64,000 bases of DNA from contig NZ_WTVH02000009.1 of the NCBI RefSeq assembly GCF_012910785.2, positions 310,001-374,000 on the forward strand, given 5' to 3'. This stretch comes from Aromatoleum buckelii (GTDB taxonomy: Bacteria; Pseudomonadota; Gammaproteobacteria; Burkholderiales; Rhodocyclaceae). Position numbers and translations under genes: made by a program. The notes beneath the pieces were generated by a model. That model was not told the DNA's origin. It ran no database searches and saw only the letters and a list, made by a program, of their open reading frames with translations. This document shows positions 16,557-25,985 of the stretch, in pieces (within the stretch, counting starts at the first letter, position 1; every line of letters starts with the position of its first letter).

Positions 16557-16651
16557 GTCGCGCTTTCTTCATTTTCGCCCGGCTGTACTGACGGGCGGAG
16601 GTGCAAAGCCGGTCGGTGCTGATATTGATATTGATTTTTCCGGGACAAATC

Positions 16652-17110
16652 ATGCTTATGCCATCTCTGCAAGTGCTGTTCGCCGCCATCCTCGCCTTGG
16701 CTGCTCCGGTAGCGGGAGCGGACGAAGGCAAGGACGAGTCGGGCAAGGGACGCGAGCGTGGCAGCTACTCGTCGGAGCGGGAGTGGAAGAGTGAAAAGCG
16801 TCGCGACGACGACAGAGAAAGTTCCTACTTCCACGAACACGGCTACACCCGCCTGAGCATTCCGCCGGGCCACTATCCGCCTCCTGGCGAATGCCGGATC
16901 TGGTACCCCGATCGTCCGGCAGGCCAGCAACCGCCACCGGGAAACTGCAGGTCGGTTCCTCCGGGCGCTTGGGCGATCCGACACCCTCATGACCGTCCCG
17001 GCTATGTGCACGTTGACGTCTATGAGCCCCGCCGTGGCGGCGCCCTCCTTGTTGTGGGCGAATTCAAAATCGCTTCGGGAGCCTTTGTGCGCATCGTCGT
17101 CGAGCCGTGA
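16652..17110 (+). CDS. Small secreted hypothetical protein with PPG-rich motif
   Basis: About 152 residues, with a clear signal peptide (LFAAILALAAPVAGA) and then a charged linker rich in E, K and R. The mature part holds SIPPGHYPPPGECRIWYP and GQQPPPGNC, a pattern I associate with small conserved proteobacterial exported proteins, but no function is known. An upstream ATG at 16601 would give an unlikely long hydrophobic N-terminus. No strong ribosome site is visible. Confidence 0.65.
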   Translation: MLMPSLQVLFAAILALAAPVAGADEGKDESGKGRERGSYSSEREWKSEKRRDDDRESSYFHEHGYTRLSIPPGHYPPPGECRIWYPDRPAGQQPPPGNCRSVPPGAWAIRHPHDRPGYVHVDVYEPRRGGALLVVGEFKIASGAFVRIVVEP

Positions 17111-17166
17111 TCCAGCCCTGACATTGCAACTGCGCGCGGCCGCGGTGACGCGTGATCACGGTGCGA

Positions 17167-17652
17167 TCAGGGATCGGCTGGCGCGTCCGGCACGTCCATG
17201 TGCTGCCGGGCGCGCTGCTTCGCGGCGACGTAGGCGGCGTGAGGAATGTGGAGCAGGTCGCCGAGCTTGCGCATCAGGTGGTTTTCATGATGGCTGATGT
17301 GGCCGTCGGCGAGCGCGACTTGCCACAGCAATTCGACAATCCGCAATTTCTGTTCGGCGCTGAAACCCTTGTTGATCTTCGAGGTGAAATGATGGAAATC
17401 GGTCGCTTCGGTGGCGTGCGTTTCGGCCAGTTCGAACAGGCGCTCGAGTTCGTCGTCGGCGAGGGCGAACTTGTCGCGCAAGGCCGCAAGCACAGCGTGG
17501 CGTTCCTGCGCGCCGATCTTCGCGTCGCTGCGCATCACCTCGACGAGCAGTACGGCGGTGGCCAGTTGCAGCGTGTGCTGGCTGGCCGGTTCGTCGGCGG
17601 AGGGAGGGGAGTCGAACAGCGAGCGGAACAGGTCGTTGAGAGTACGAAGCAT
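17167..17652 (-). CDS. TerB-family tellurite resistance-like protein
   Basis: A 161-residue all-helical protein with a TerB-like domain. The acidic metal-binding type helices are seen in EVMRSDAKIGAQERHAVLAAL and QVALADGHISHHENHLMRKL, the family's two D/E-rich repeats. The ATG at 17652 is preceded by GGAGAA. TerB domains are found in stress and tellurite-resistance systems, but no other ter genes are nearby. It is divergent from the EamA gene. Confidence 0.85.
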   Translation of the reverse strand: MLRTLNDLFRSLFDSPPSADEPASQHTLQLATAVLLVEVMRSDAKIGAQERHAVLAALRDKFALADDELERLFELAETHATEATDFHHFTSKINKGFSAEQKLRIVELLWQVALADGHISHHENHLMRKLGDLLHIPHAAYVAAKQRARQHMDVPDAPADP

Positions 17653-17853
17653 TCGGGGGTTCTCCGGGGGCAGCGGCATCGGCGAGTGGTGGATTGCGAG
17701 TTGCTGTAGTGACACCGCGTCGAACCGAAGGTGCCGCGGGGTCAGGCGGGGCGCGTGGGGCCAGGCGAATCGCGACGCGAGCAGGGCGCCGTTTTCCGGC
17801 ACCTCGAAAACATCGAATGGCAGGCTCGCGAAGACGTTCCAACAGGGCGGACA

Positions 17854-18774
17854 ATGAAAAAGAATCTCGAACTCAAACTCGCGGCCGGAATCCTCGTGTT
17901 GCTGTCGCTGATCTGGGGTTACAACTGGGTCGTCATGAAGAACGTCATGCGCTATGCCGATCCGTTCGACTTCTCGGCGATCCGCACGCTGTTCGGCGCG
18001 CTGGCGCTGTTCGCGGTCCTCGCGCTGCGCGGCCGCTCGCTGCGGCCGGTCGCCCTCGGCCCGACGCTGCTGCTGGGCCTGCTGCAGACGACCGCCTTCA
18101 CGGCGCTGATCCAGTGGGCGCTCGTCAGCGGCGGTGCCGGCAAGACGGCAGTGCTCGTCTATGCGATGCCGTTCTGGCTGCTGCCGATGGCGTGGGTGTT
18201 CCTCGGCGAACGGGTGCGCGGCCTGCAGTGGGTCGCCGTCGCGCTGGCGCTGGTCGGCCTCGTCTTCATCCTCGACCCGTCCAAACCGCAAGGGGATCTC
18301 TTCAGCACGATGCTGGCGCTGCTCGGCAGCGTCGCGTGGGCAGCGAGCGCGATCGTGCTCAAGCGACTGCGCGCAAGCACCCCGGTCGACCTGCTGTCGC
18401 TGACCGCGTGGCAGATGCTGCTGGGTTCGCTGGTACTGTGCGTCATCGCGTGGTGGCTGCCTTCCGAGCCGTCGCGCCTGACGCCGTATTTCATCGCCGC
18501 GCTGGTCTACAACGGCCTGCTGGCGACAGGGCTTGCGTGGCTGATGTGGGTGTTCATCCTCGACCGCATGCCCGCCGGCCTTGCCGGGCTGTCGTCGCTC
18601 GCAATCCCGGCGGTCGGCGTGCTGAGCGGCTGGGTCGAACTCGGCGAGCGCCCGAGCGGAGCCGAATCCTTCGGCATGCTGTGCATCGCCGTCGCGCTCG
18701 GCCTGATCAGCGCCATCGCGCTGCGCGGCCGGCAGCTGCAGGCCCGCGCCGCTAGCGCAGGTTCTCGGAGCTGA
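17854..18774 (+). CDS. EamA/DMT-family transporter
   Basis: A 306-residue inner-membrane protein with ten hydrophobic segments in two EamA repeats (LIWGYNWVVMKNVMRY in the first; the second begins near SVAWAASAIVLKRL). Proteins of this family export amino acids, metabolites or drugs; substrate unknown. The ATG at 17854 gives the usual length. Its 3' end overlaps the end of the convergent lipoprotein gene by 23 bp. Confidence 0.88.
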   Translation: MKKNLELKLAAGILVLLSLIWGYNWVVMKNVMRYADPFDFSAIRTLFGALALFAVLALRGRSLRPVALGPTLLLGLLQTTAFTALIQWALVSGGAGKTAVLVYAMPFWLLPMAWVFLGERVRGLQWVAVALALVGLVFILDPSKPQGDLFSTMLALLGSVAWAASAIVLKRLRASTPVDLLSLTAWQMLLGSLVLCVIAWWLPSEPSRLTPYFIAALVYNGLLATGLAWLMWVFILDRMPAGLAGLSSLAIPAVGVLSGWVELGERPSGAESFGMLCIAVALGLISAIALRGRQLQARAASAGSRS

Positions 18775-19012
18775 ACAGCACCACCTGATCGGCGACGAAA
18801 CTCACCTGCACGTGCCGCTTCTCGTCGCCCCAAGTGCAGCTTTTCACCGTCATCACGTCGCTGCAGTGGTTCGGCGCGCCGAGCAGCTGCTTGACCTCCT
18901 CGTACGTCATCCCGACCCTGATCTTGTCGTAGTTTTCGACAGTGACCTTGCTGCACGCGGTCGCGGCGACGCACAGGGCGGCAAGGCAGAGCAGGCGGGC
19001 GAGAGTTTGCAT
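18752..19012 (-). CDS. Small lipoprotein, DUF3862/SmpA-like
   Basis: An 86-residue protein with a lipoprotein signal (CLAALCVAATAC, lipobox cysteine at 20). The mature domain (YDKIRVGMTYEEVKQLLGAPNHC...TVKSCTWGDEKRHVQVSFVADQVV) has the BamE/SmpA-like fold signature of DUF3862. GGAG precedes the ATG. It is probably anchored in the outer membrane; role unknown. Its tail overlaps the convergent EamA gene. Confidence 0.82.
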   Translation of the reverse strand: MQTLARLLCLAALCVAATACSKVTVENYDKIRVGMTYEEVKQLLGAPNHCSDVMTVKSCTWGDEKRHVQVSFVADQVVLFSSENLR

Positions 19013-19176
19013 CGGCGAATCTCCGGGGGCGGGAACAGGGTGGTTGCACTGCCGGCGGTGTAACACAGAGTGCAGCCGAGCGTCACGCGTTTTGCATCGG
19101 GACTGCGGCGGTGCCGGCTTGCCGAGCTTCGCGGCGATCAGGCGAGCCGCGTCGTCGCCTCCCTTCGGGCGTCGGG

Positions 19177-19971
19177 TCAGGCTCCGGCACGGGCTCCGGC
19201 GAGCGCGTCGATCCAGCGGAGCCCGTCCGTCGTGCCCGCGGCCGGGCGGTATTCGCAACCGATCCAGCCGTCGTAGCCGAGGCGGTCGAGGTGGGCGAAC
19301 AGCCAGGCGAAATTGATTTCGCCCGTGCCGGGTTCATGGCGTCCCGGAGTGTCGGCAACCTGCATGTGCGCGATCTTCGGCAGAAAGCGCGCGATCGTGT
19401 TGCCGAGTTCGCCTTCCATGCGCTGCGCGTGGTAGATGTCGTACTGGATGAACAGGTTGTCCGAGCCGACCGCGTCGATGAGAGCGGCGGCCTGCGCGGT
19501 GCGGTTCAGATAGAAGCCGGGGATGTCCCAGGTGTTGATCGGTTCGATCAGCAGGCGGATGCTGGCCTCGGACAGTTTGTCTGCGGCGAAGCGCAGGTTG
19601 GCGACGAAAGTCTCATGCAGCGTGTTCGCGTCGACTCCGGCCGGGGCGATGCCGGCGAGGCAGTTGAGCTGCGCGCAGCCGAGCGCCTGCGCGTACTCGA
19701 TCGCGCATCCGACACCGTCCTGGAACTCGCCGACGCGGTCGGGGTGGCACGCGATGCCGCGCTCGCCGTGCTCCCAGTTCCCCGCGGGCAGGTTGTGCAG
19801 CACCTGCACGAGACCGGCGCGGTCGAGCCGCTCGGCGATCGCCTCCTTCGGCAGCGCATACGGGAACTGGAACTCGACGCCGCTGAAGCCGGCCTGCCCA
19901 GCGGCGTCGAAGCGGTCGAGGAAATCGAGTTCGTTGAACAGCATCGCGAGGTTCGCGGCAAATCTGGGCAT
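19177..19971 (-). CDS. hyi: Hydroxypyruvate isomerase
   Basis: A 264-residue TIM-barrel protein of the Hyi/AP-endonuclease-2-like family, interconverting hydroxypyruvate and tartronate semialdehyde. Metal-ligand regions are visible: LLIEPIN, QYDIYHAQRMEG, HMQVADTPGRHEPGTGEI and GCEYRPA. AAGGAAAA precedes the ATG at 19971. Neighbouring glyoxylate genes (gcl, glxR) are not present in the window, so it seems isolated. Other sugar isomerases of the same fold are the alternative. Confidence 0.87.
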   Translation of the reverse strand: MPRFAANLAMLFNELDFLDRFDAAGQAGFSGVEFQFPYALPKEAIAERLDRAGLVQVLHNLPAGNWEHGERGIACHPDRVGEFQDGVGCAIEYAQALGCAQLNCLAGIAPAGVDANTLHETFVANLRFAADKLSEASIRLLIEPINTWDIPGFYLNRTAQAAALIDAVGSDNLFIQYDIYHAQRMEGELGNTIARFLPKIAHMQVADTPGRHEPGTGEINFAWLFAHLDRLGYDGWIGCEYRPAAGTTDGLRWIDALAGARAGA

Positions 19972-20142
19972 TCGGGTTTTCCTTGTCGTTTCAGCCTGGC
20001 TGCGGGCGGCAGCGGGTCAGCGCAGCGGCGATAAAGTGTATTCCCGCACCCGCCTGTTCGCGATCACGGGTTATGATCCGCGCGGTTTCGCAGTTTCCGT
20101 CCATTCCTGTCCGCACAAGCGCCACGCACCCAGACGCTGAGC

Positions 20143-21306
20143 ATGAAATTCTCCACGCACCCCGTATGGCTGGTCGGCTTCCGGCCTTTCTTCATCCTCG
20201 CCTGCCTGTCCGGCATCGTGTTTCCGCTGGCATGGGCGGCCATCTTCGCCGATCACGCGGCGCTGCCGTCGCATCGCTTTTCCGCGGTGCAATGGCACGC
20301 GCACGAGATGTTCTTCGGCTTCGGCTGGGCGGTCATCGGCGGTTTCCTGCTCACGGCCTCGAAAAACTGGGTCCAGATCCGCGGCCATCACGGACCGGCG
20401 CTGATGCTGCTCGTGGCGTTATGGCTGGTCGAGCGGATCGGCATGTTTTTCGGCGGAAGCTGGCCGCCCGCGCTGTTCGCGCTGTCCAACGTCGCGTTCC
20501 TCGTCGCGATCGTCGCGACGCTGCTGTGGACGCTCGTCCGGCATCGCGCGACCGACAGCTTTCGCCGCGACAACTATTTCTTCCTGCTGATCCTGCCCGC
20601 TTTCCTGCTCGCGAAGTACCTGATCCTGAGTCCGGAGCACTTCCGCGCCGGCTGGCTGATGGCGCTCGGGCTGTTCCGCGTCGCGTTCCTCGTGATGATG
20701 GAGCGCACGCTGACGCAGTTCATGAAAGGCATTTTCCAGGTCGAACTGTTGCGCCATCCGCTGCTCGACACCGCGATCAAGCTGCTCGCGGTGTCGCTCG
20801 CGCTCGCCGGCCTGATGCCGCCGTCGCTCGCGGCGACGCTCTCGTGCGTGCTGGCGCTGCTCCTGGCGATCCGCTTCGTGTTCTGGAAGCCGCAGCTCGG
20901 GCTGCGCCGGCTCGAACTCGCAGTCATGTATCTCGGCTATCTCGCGATCATCGCGCAGCTGCTGCTCGCCGCGCTCGACATCTGGGCAGCATCGCCATGG
21001 ATCGGCGCGCTGGCGCTGCATGTGTTCACGTTCGGCACGATGGGGCTGGTGATCCCGGCAATGCTGGTACGCATCTCGAAAGGCCACACCGGACGCAAAG
21101 TGGTGTTCGAGCCGGCCGACAAGCTTGCGCTATGGATCATGCTCGCGGGCTTCGTGCTGCGCATCGTGCTGACGCAGCTCGACCCGGCTCGCTACGTGCT
21201 GTGGATCGACCTTTCCGCGTTGTGCTGGGCGGCCTGCTTCGGTCTTCTCGCGTGGCGCTATACGCCTTTCCTGCTGCAGGCGCGGATCGACGGCAAGGAG
21301 CACTGA
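20143..21306 (+). CDS. nnrS: NnrS-family haem/copper membrane protein
   Basis: A 387-residue inner-membrane protein with about twelve hydrophobic segments. Conserved histidines lie in [22 protein letters not shown], and [26 protein letters not shown] is the family hallmark. NnrS proteins are linked to nitric-oxide stress and denitrification. The gene stands alone, divergent from hyi. The 171-bp upstream region has no clear Fnr/NnrR box that I could find. Confidence 0.92.
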   Translation: MKFSTHPVWLVGFRPFFILACLSGIVFPLAWAAIFADHAALPSHRFSAVQWHAHEMFFGFGWAVIGGFLLTASKNWVQIRGHHGPALMLLVALWLVERIGMFFGGSWPPALFALSNVAFLVAIVATLLWTLVRHRATDSFRRDNYFFLLILPAFLLAKYLILSPEHFRAGWLMALGLFRVAFLVMMERTLTQFMKGIFQVELLRHPLLDTAIKLLAVSLALAGLMPPSLAATLSCVLALLLAIRFVFWKPQLGLRRLELAVMYLGYLAIIAQLLLAALDIWAASPWIGALALHVFTFGTMGLVIPAMLVRISKGHTGRKVVFEPADKLALWIMLAGFVLRIVLTQLDPARYVLWIDLSALCWAACFGLLAWRYTPFLLQARIDGKEH

Positions 21307-21400
21307 GCGCCGCCTGACCGTTCGACTGTTGCGACCCCGGCGTGCAACGTTACCGGGTTGCTATGGTCGACGGGTTTTCCTTCCAGTCGAGGACTGCTCC

Positions 21401-22828
21401 ATGACTCTGGTACGCGACAAGCTTTTCATCGACGGCCGCTGGATCGCTGCGCAAGGCAGCGGCTTCATCGACGTCATCGACCCGAGCGACGCGTCGGTCT
21501 ACGCCCGCATCCCTGAAGGCGTGCCGGCGGACGCCGAAGCGGCGATCGCCGCGGCGCGCGCAGCGTTCGGCTCGTGGTCGCGTACGACCCCGGCCGAACG
21601 TGCGCAATACCTCGAACGCATCGCCGCGGGCTTCCAGGCGCGCAGTGACGAACTTGCGGAGGCGATTGCGCACGAAGTGGGCATGCCGCTGAAAATGGCA
21701 TCCCGCATCCAGGTCGGCGGCCCGCTGTGGAGTTGGCAGCACTACGCGACGCTCGCGCGAGAGTTCGAATGGGAAGCGCGCGTCGGCAATTCGCTCGTCG
21801 TGCGCGAGCCGGTCGGCGTCGTCGGCGCGATCACGCCGTGGAACTTCCCGCTCAACCAGATCACGCTGAAAGTCGCGCCGGCGCTCGCCGCGGGCTGCAC
21901 CGTCGTGCTGAAGCCGTCCGAAGTCGCGCCGATCAACGCGTTCATTCTCACCGAGATCATCGAGGCCGCGGGGCTGCCGGCCGGGGTCTTCAACCTTGTC
22001 ACCGGCTACGGTCCGGTCGTCGGCGAAGTGCTCGCGTCCGACCCGCGAGTCGACATGGTGTCTTTCACCGGCTCGACGCGCGCCGGGCGGCGGGTCGCCG
22101 AGCTTGCGGCGGCGACGGTGAAGAAAGTCGCGCTCGAACTCGGCGGCAAGTCCGCGGCGATCGTGCTCGACGACGCGGATCTCGCCGCGGCGGTCAAGGG
22201 CACGGTGTCGAACTGCCTGCTGAACTCCGGGCAGACGTGCTCGGCGCATACGCGGATGATCGTGCCGCGGGCGAAAGTCGACGAGGCGGCGACGCTCGCC
22301 GCGGCCACGGCGTCGTCGTTCAAGGTCGGCCCGGCGCTCGCCGAAGGCAGCCGCCTCGGGCCGCTGGTGTCACAGGTGCAGCGCGACCGCGTCGTCGGCT
22401 ACATCCGTCGCGGCCTCGACGAAGGCGCGCGCCTCGCGTGTGGTGGCGTCGACGCGGCGCCTGCGGGCGCCGGTTTCTTCGTCGCGCCGACGGTGCTCGT
22501 CGTCGAGGACCCGAAAGCGACGGTCGCGCAGGAGGAGATCTTTGGCCCGGTGCTCGTGATCGTGCCGCACGACGGCGACGAGGATGCGATCGCGCTGGCG
22601 AACGATTCGATCTACGGCCTCGCCGGCAGCGTGTGGGCCGGCACCGACGAACATGCGCTCGCGGTCGCGCGCCGCATCCGTACCGGCCAAGTCGATGTCA
22701 ATGGCGCGCCGTGGAATCCCCTTGCGCCGTTCGGCGGTTACCGGCAGTCGGGACTCGGGCGCGAGAACGGGGTGTACGGGCTCGAGGAATTCCTCGAGTA
22801 CAAGGCGATCCAGCTGCGGCCGCGTTGA
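21401..22828 (+). CDS. NAD(P)-dependent aldehyde dehydrogenase
   Basis: A 475-residue ALDH-superfamily enzyme. It shows [14 protein letters not shown], the glutamate motif [12 protein letters not shown], and the catalytic cysteine in [11 protein letters not shown]. The ATG at 21401 fits the usual N-terminus ([12 protein letters not shown]). Substrate unknown. It is convergent with the alcohol dehydrogenase gene; the 157 bp between them holds no gene. Confidence 0.9.
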   Translation: MTLVRDKLFIDGRWIAAQGSGFIDVIDPSDASVYARIPEGVPADAEAAIAAARAAFGSWSRTTPAERAQYLERIAAGFQARSDELAEAIAHEVGMPLKMASRIQVGGPLWSWQHYATLAREFEWEARVGNSLVVREPVGVVGAITPWNFPLNQITLKVAPALAAGCTVVLKPSEVAPINAFILTEIIEAAGLPAGVFNLVTGYGPVVGEVLASDPRVDMVSFTGSTRAGRRVAELAAATVKKVALELGGKSAAIVLDDADLAAAVKGTVSNCLLNSGQTCSAHTRMIVPRAKVDEAATLAAATASSFKVGPALAEGSRLGPLVSQVQRDRVVGYIRRGLDEGARLACGGVDAAPAGAGFFVAPTVLVVEDPKATVAQEEIFGPVLVIVPHDGDEDAIALANDSIYGLAGSVWAGTDEHALAVARRIRTGQVDVNGAPWNPLAPFGGYRQSGLGRENGVYGLEEFLEYKAIQLRPR

Positions 22829-22985
22829 GGCGCGTACTGCGGTTGCGGCTCAGGGCGACTCGAGAATCCGCCTGATCGCGTTCTCGCCGTACGGCTTCGA
22901 GACGCGAAGGGGGAGGCCGATGCGGCCGCCCCCGGTCGGGACGACGAGAAGACGGCGCAGGCCGCCGCCTTTCGTCCTTTCGCCG

Positions 22986-24137
22986 TTACAGCGCGCCGCG
23001 GAAAATCGCCTCGATGTCGGCCTGCGTGGCCGGGCGAGGGTTCGTCAGGCCGCAGGCATCCTTCAACGCGTTCGCGGCGAGCGTCGGGATGTCCTCCGCT
23101 TTGACGCCGAGCTGCGTCAGCCCGGCCGGGATGCCGACATCGGCAGCGAGGCGGCGGATCGCGGCAAGACAACTCTCTGCCGCCGCGGCGTCGTCGGGCG
23201 CATCGACGTCGGCGCCCATCGCGCGCGCGACGTCTGCAAGGCGCGCGGCCGAAAAGCTCGCGTTGAACGCTTCGACGTGCGGCAGCAGCACCGCGTTGCA
23301 CACGCCGTGCGGCAGGTCATAGAACCCGCCGAGCTGATGTGCCATCGCGTGCACATAGCCGAGCGATGCGTTGTTGAACGCCATGCCGGCGAGGAACTGC
23401 GCATAGGCCATCTGCTCGCGCGCGTCGAGGTCATTGCCGTCGGCGACCGCGCAGCGCAGGTTCGCCGCGATCAGCGTTACCGCCTTCAGCGCGCACGCGT
23501 CGGTGATTGGCGTCGCCGCGGTCGACACGTAGGCTTCGACCGCGTGCGTCAGCGCGTCCATGCCGGTCGCGGCAGTCAGCGCGGCGGGCTTCGCGACCAT
23601 CAGCGTCGGGTCGTTGACCGACAGGATCGGCGTGACGTTGCGGTCGACGATCGCCATTTTGATGTGGCGCGCCTCGTCGGTGATGATGCAAAAACGCGTC
23701 ATCTCGCTCGCGGTGCCGGCGGTCGTGTTGATCGCGACGAGCGGCAGCTGCGGCTTGGCGGAGCGGTCGACACCTTCGTAGTCGCCGATCCGCCCGCCGT
23801 TGGTCGCGACGAGCGCGATGCCTTTCGCGCAGTCGTGCGGCGAGCCGCCGCCGAGCGAGATCACGCAGTCGCATTGCTTGTCGCGCAGCAGCGCGAGGCC
23901 GGCCTCGACGTTGCCTACCGTCGGGTTCGGCTTCGCGCCGTCGAACACCGTCGCCTGGATGTCCTGCTCCGCGAGGAGGGCCGCGACCTTGTCGGCGACC
24001 CCGGCGCGGGCGAGGCCGGCGTCGGTGACGATCAGCGCGTGGCGAAAGCCGTAACTGCGGATCGCGGCCATCGCGTCGGCAAGGCAGCCGGCGCCCATCA
24101 GGTTGACCGGGGGGATGAAGAAAGTCGTCGTGCTCAT
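22986..24137 (-). CDS. Iron-containing alcohol dehydrogenase
   Basis: A 383-residue group III alcohol dehydrogenase of the YiaY/AdhB type, oxidising a primary alcohol with NAD+. The nucleotide motif [13 protein letters not shown] and metal-site segments [15 protein letters not shown] and [18 protein letters not shown] are intact. AAGGAAA precedes the ATG. It follows the aldehyde dehydrogenase gene by 68 bp on the same strand. Together the two could turn an alcohol such as ethanol to the acid, driven by the sigma-54 promoter upstream. Confidence 0.9.
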   Translation of the reverse strand: MSTTTFFIPPVNLMGAGCLADAMAAIRSYGFRHALIVTDAGLARAGVADKVAALLAEQDIQATVFDGAKPNPTVGNVEAGLALLRDKQCDCVISLGGGSPHDCAKGIALVATNGGRIGDYEGVDRSAKPQLPLVAINTTAGTASEMTRFCIITDEARHIKMAIVDRNVTPILSVNDPTLMVAKPAALTAATGMDALTHAVEAYVSTAATPITDACALKAVTLIAANLRCAVADGNDLDAREQMAYAQFLAGMAFNNASLGYVHAMAHQLGGFYDLPHGVCNAVLLPHVEAFNASFSAARLADVARAMGADVDAPDDAAAAESCLAAIRRLAADVGIPAGLTQLGVKAEDIPTLAANALKDACGLTNPRPATQADIEAIFRGAL

Positions 24138-24205
24138 GGTTCGATTTCCTTTGGATGCGGAATGAAAGGGGGCTTTGCGCCCCGTTGTCGTGATTTGAAT
24201 TGCGC

Positions 24206-25720
24206 TCAGAAGAAGCCGAGCTTGTCTTCGCTGTAGCTGACGAGCAGGTTCTTCGTCTGCTGGTAGTGATCGAGCATCATCTTGTGCGTCTCGCGGCCCA
24301 TGCCCGACTGCTTGTAGCCGCCGAACGCTGCGTGCGCCGGGTAGGCGTGGTAGCAGTTCGTCCATACGCGGCCGGCTTCGATGTGGCGGCCCATGTGGAA
24401 GGCAGTGTTGATGTTGCGCGTCCATACGCCGGCGCCGAGCCCGAACGGAGTGTCGTTCGCGATCGCGAGCGCCTCGTCGCGGTCCTTGAATGTCGTCACC
24501 GACACCACCGGGCCGAAGATCTCCTCCTGGAAGATGCGCATCTTGTTGTGGCCGCGGAAGACTGTCGGCTGGATGTAGAAGCCGCCTTCGAGCTCGCCGT
24601 CGAGGTGCGCGCGCTCGCCGCCGGCGAGCAGCTCGGCGCCTTCGTCGCGCCCGATCGCGAGGTAGCTCTGGATCTTGTCCATCTGCTCGCGCGACGCCTG
24701 CGCGCCGATCATCGTCGCCGGATCGAGCGGGTTGCCTTGGCGGATCTCGGCGACGCGTGCGAGCGCGCGCTCGATGAAGCGCTCGTAGATCGATTCATGG
24801 ATCAGCGCGCGGCTCGGGCAGGTGCACACTTCGCCCTGGTTCAGCGCGAACATCACGAAGCCTTCGATCGCCTTGTCGAAGAACGCGTCGTCCTTCGCCG
24901 CGACATCGTCGAAGAAGATGTTCGGCGACTTGCCCCCGAGCTCGAGCGTAACCGGGATCAGGTTCTGGCTCGCGTAGCCCATGATGAGCCGGCCGGTGCC
25001 GGTCTCGCCGGTGAAGGCGATCTTCGCGATCCGCTTGCTCGACGCGAGCGGTTTGCCGGCCTCGACGCCAAAGCCGTTGACGATGTTGAGCACGCCTGGC
25101 GGCAGCAGATCGCCGACGAGCTCGGCGAACACGAGGATCGACAGCGGCGTCTGCTCGGCCGGCTTGAGCACCACGCAGTTGCCCGCGGCGAGCGCCGGCG
25201 CGAGCTTCCACGCCGCCATCAGCAGCGGGAAGTTCCACGGGATGATCTGGCCGACGACACCGAGCGGCTCGTGGAAGTGGTACGCAACCGTGGTGTTGTC
25301 GATTTCGCCGAGGCTGCCTTCCTGAGCACGCACGCACGCGGCGAAGTAACGGAAGTGATCGATTGCGAGCGGGATGTCGGCCGCGCGCGTCTCGCGGATC
25401 GGCTTGCCGTTGTCCCAGGTCTCGACCTGCGCGAGCGTCTCGAGGTTCGCTTCCATGCGGTCGGCGATGCGGTTCAGCACCCCTGCGCGCTCGGCGGCGC
25501 TCGTCCGGCCCCACGCGGCCTTGGCTTTGTGCGCGGCGTCGAGCGCGAGCTCGACGTCCTGCTCGTCGGAGCGCGGAATCTCGCAAAGCGGCTTGCCGGT
25601 GATCGGGGTGATGTTGTCGAAGTGGCGCCCGGCGAGCGGCGGCAGCCACTGGCCGCCGATGTAGTTGCCGTAGCGGCCTTTCAGGTTCAGGCCGTACCGG
25701 GCGGGGTCAAGCTTGTTCAT
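24206..25720 (-). CDS. Acetaldehyde-type NAD-dependent aldehyde dehydrogenase (AcoD/ExaC-like)
   Basis: A 504-residue ALDH that closely follows the AcoD/ExaC family: [36 protein letters not shown], and a catalytic cysteine in [14 protein letters not shown], where the CTCPSR variant is typical of this group. The C-terminus (KLGFF) is also characteristic. AGGAGGAGCACG precedes the ATG. It is the first gene of a two-gene operon with the iron alcohol dehydrogenase, under a GG-N10-GC promoter and beside an AcoR-like activator. Confidence 0.92.
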   Translation of the reverse strand: MNKLDPARYGLNLKGRYGNYIGGQWLPPLAGRHFDNITPITGKPLCEIPRSDEQDVELALDAAHKAKAAWGRTSAAERAGVLNRIADRMEANLETLAQVETWDNGKPIRETRAADIPLAIDHFRYFAACVRAQEGSLGEIDNTTVAYHFHEPLGVVGQIIPWNFPLLMAAWKLAPALAAGNCVVLKPAEQTPLSILVFAELVGDLLPPGVLNIVNGFGVEAGKPLASSKRIAKIAFTGETGTGRLIMGYASQNLIPVTLELGGKSPNIFFDDVAAKDDAFFDKAIEGFVMFALNQGEVCTCPSRALIHESIYERFIERALARVAEIRQGNPLDPATMIGAQASREQMDKIQSYLAIGRDEGAELLAGGERAHLDGELEGGFYIQPTVFRGHNKMRIFQEEIFGPVVSVTTFKDRDEALAIANDTPFGLGAGVWTRNINTAFHMGRHIEAGRVWTNCYHAYPAHAAFGGYKQSGMGRETHKMMLDHYQQTKNLLVSYSEDKLGFF

Positions 25721-25768
25721 CGTGCTCCTCCTGTATTGGACGCATCGCTGCGGATGCAGAGGACACAG

Positions 25769-25801
25769 CGCACGGAGCGTGCCAGCTGGCACGCATCATG
25801 C
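25769..25801. promoter_or_regulatory. Back-to-back sigma-54 promoters sharing a palindrome
   Basis: An 18-bp perfect palindrome GCGTGCCAGCTGGCACGC (25777-25794) holds two outward-facing TGGCACG elements. Minus strand: TGGCACG-CTCC-GTGC (GG at 25783-25782, GC at 25771-25770), aimed at the aldehyde dehydrogenase gene. Plus strand: TGGCACG-CATC-ATGC (GG at 25788-25789, GC at 25800-25801), aimed at the acoR-like gene. Both keep the invariant GG-N10-GC. Confidence 0.7.
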
Positions 25802-25934
25802 AGTGCAGCATGAGACGTTCCTTGCGCAGCGGGGCTTACGGGGCAGCGATATTGCGCCGCAAAAAAGGCGGCCGAAATTCGCCTCTTTTTTGGGCGTCCA
25901 GCCGGCGCATAATCGCGCCTACGACTTTCGTGTA

Positions 25935-25969
25935 GGTGTCGCAGCCCGGGACACCTGTCGCGAGACACC
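25935..25969. promoter_or_regulatory. Candidate activator binding sites (TGTC/GACA inverted repeats)
   Basis: GTGTC and GACAC arms at 25936-25954 and a tighter TGTC-GCGA-GACA at 25956-25967 overlap as a cluster. They lie about 160-190 bp upstream of the leftward sigma-54 promoter, the normal enhancer distance, and just before the activator gene. Confidence 0.5.
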
Positions 25970-25985
25970 CTGGACGAGGTTCCCC

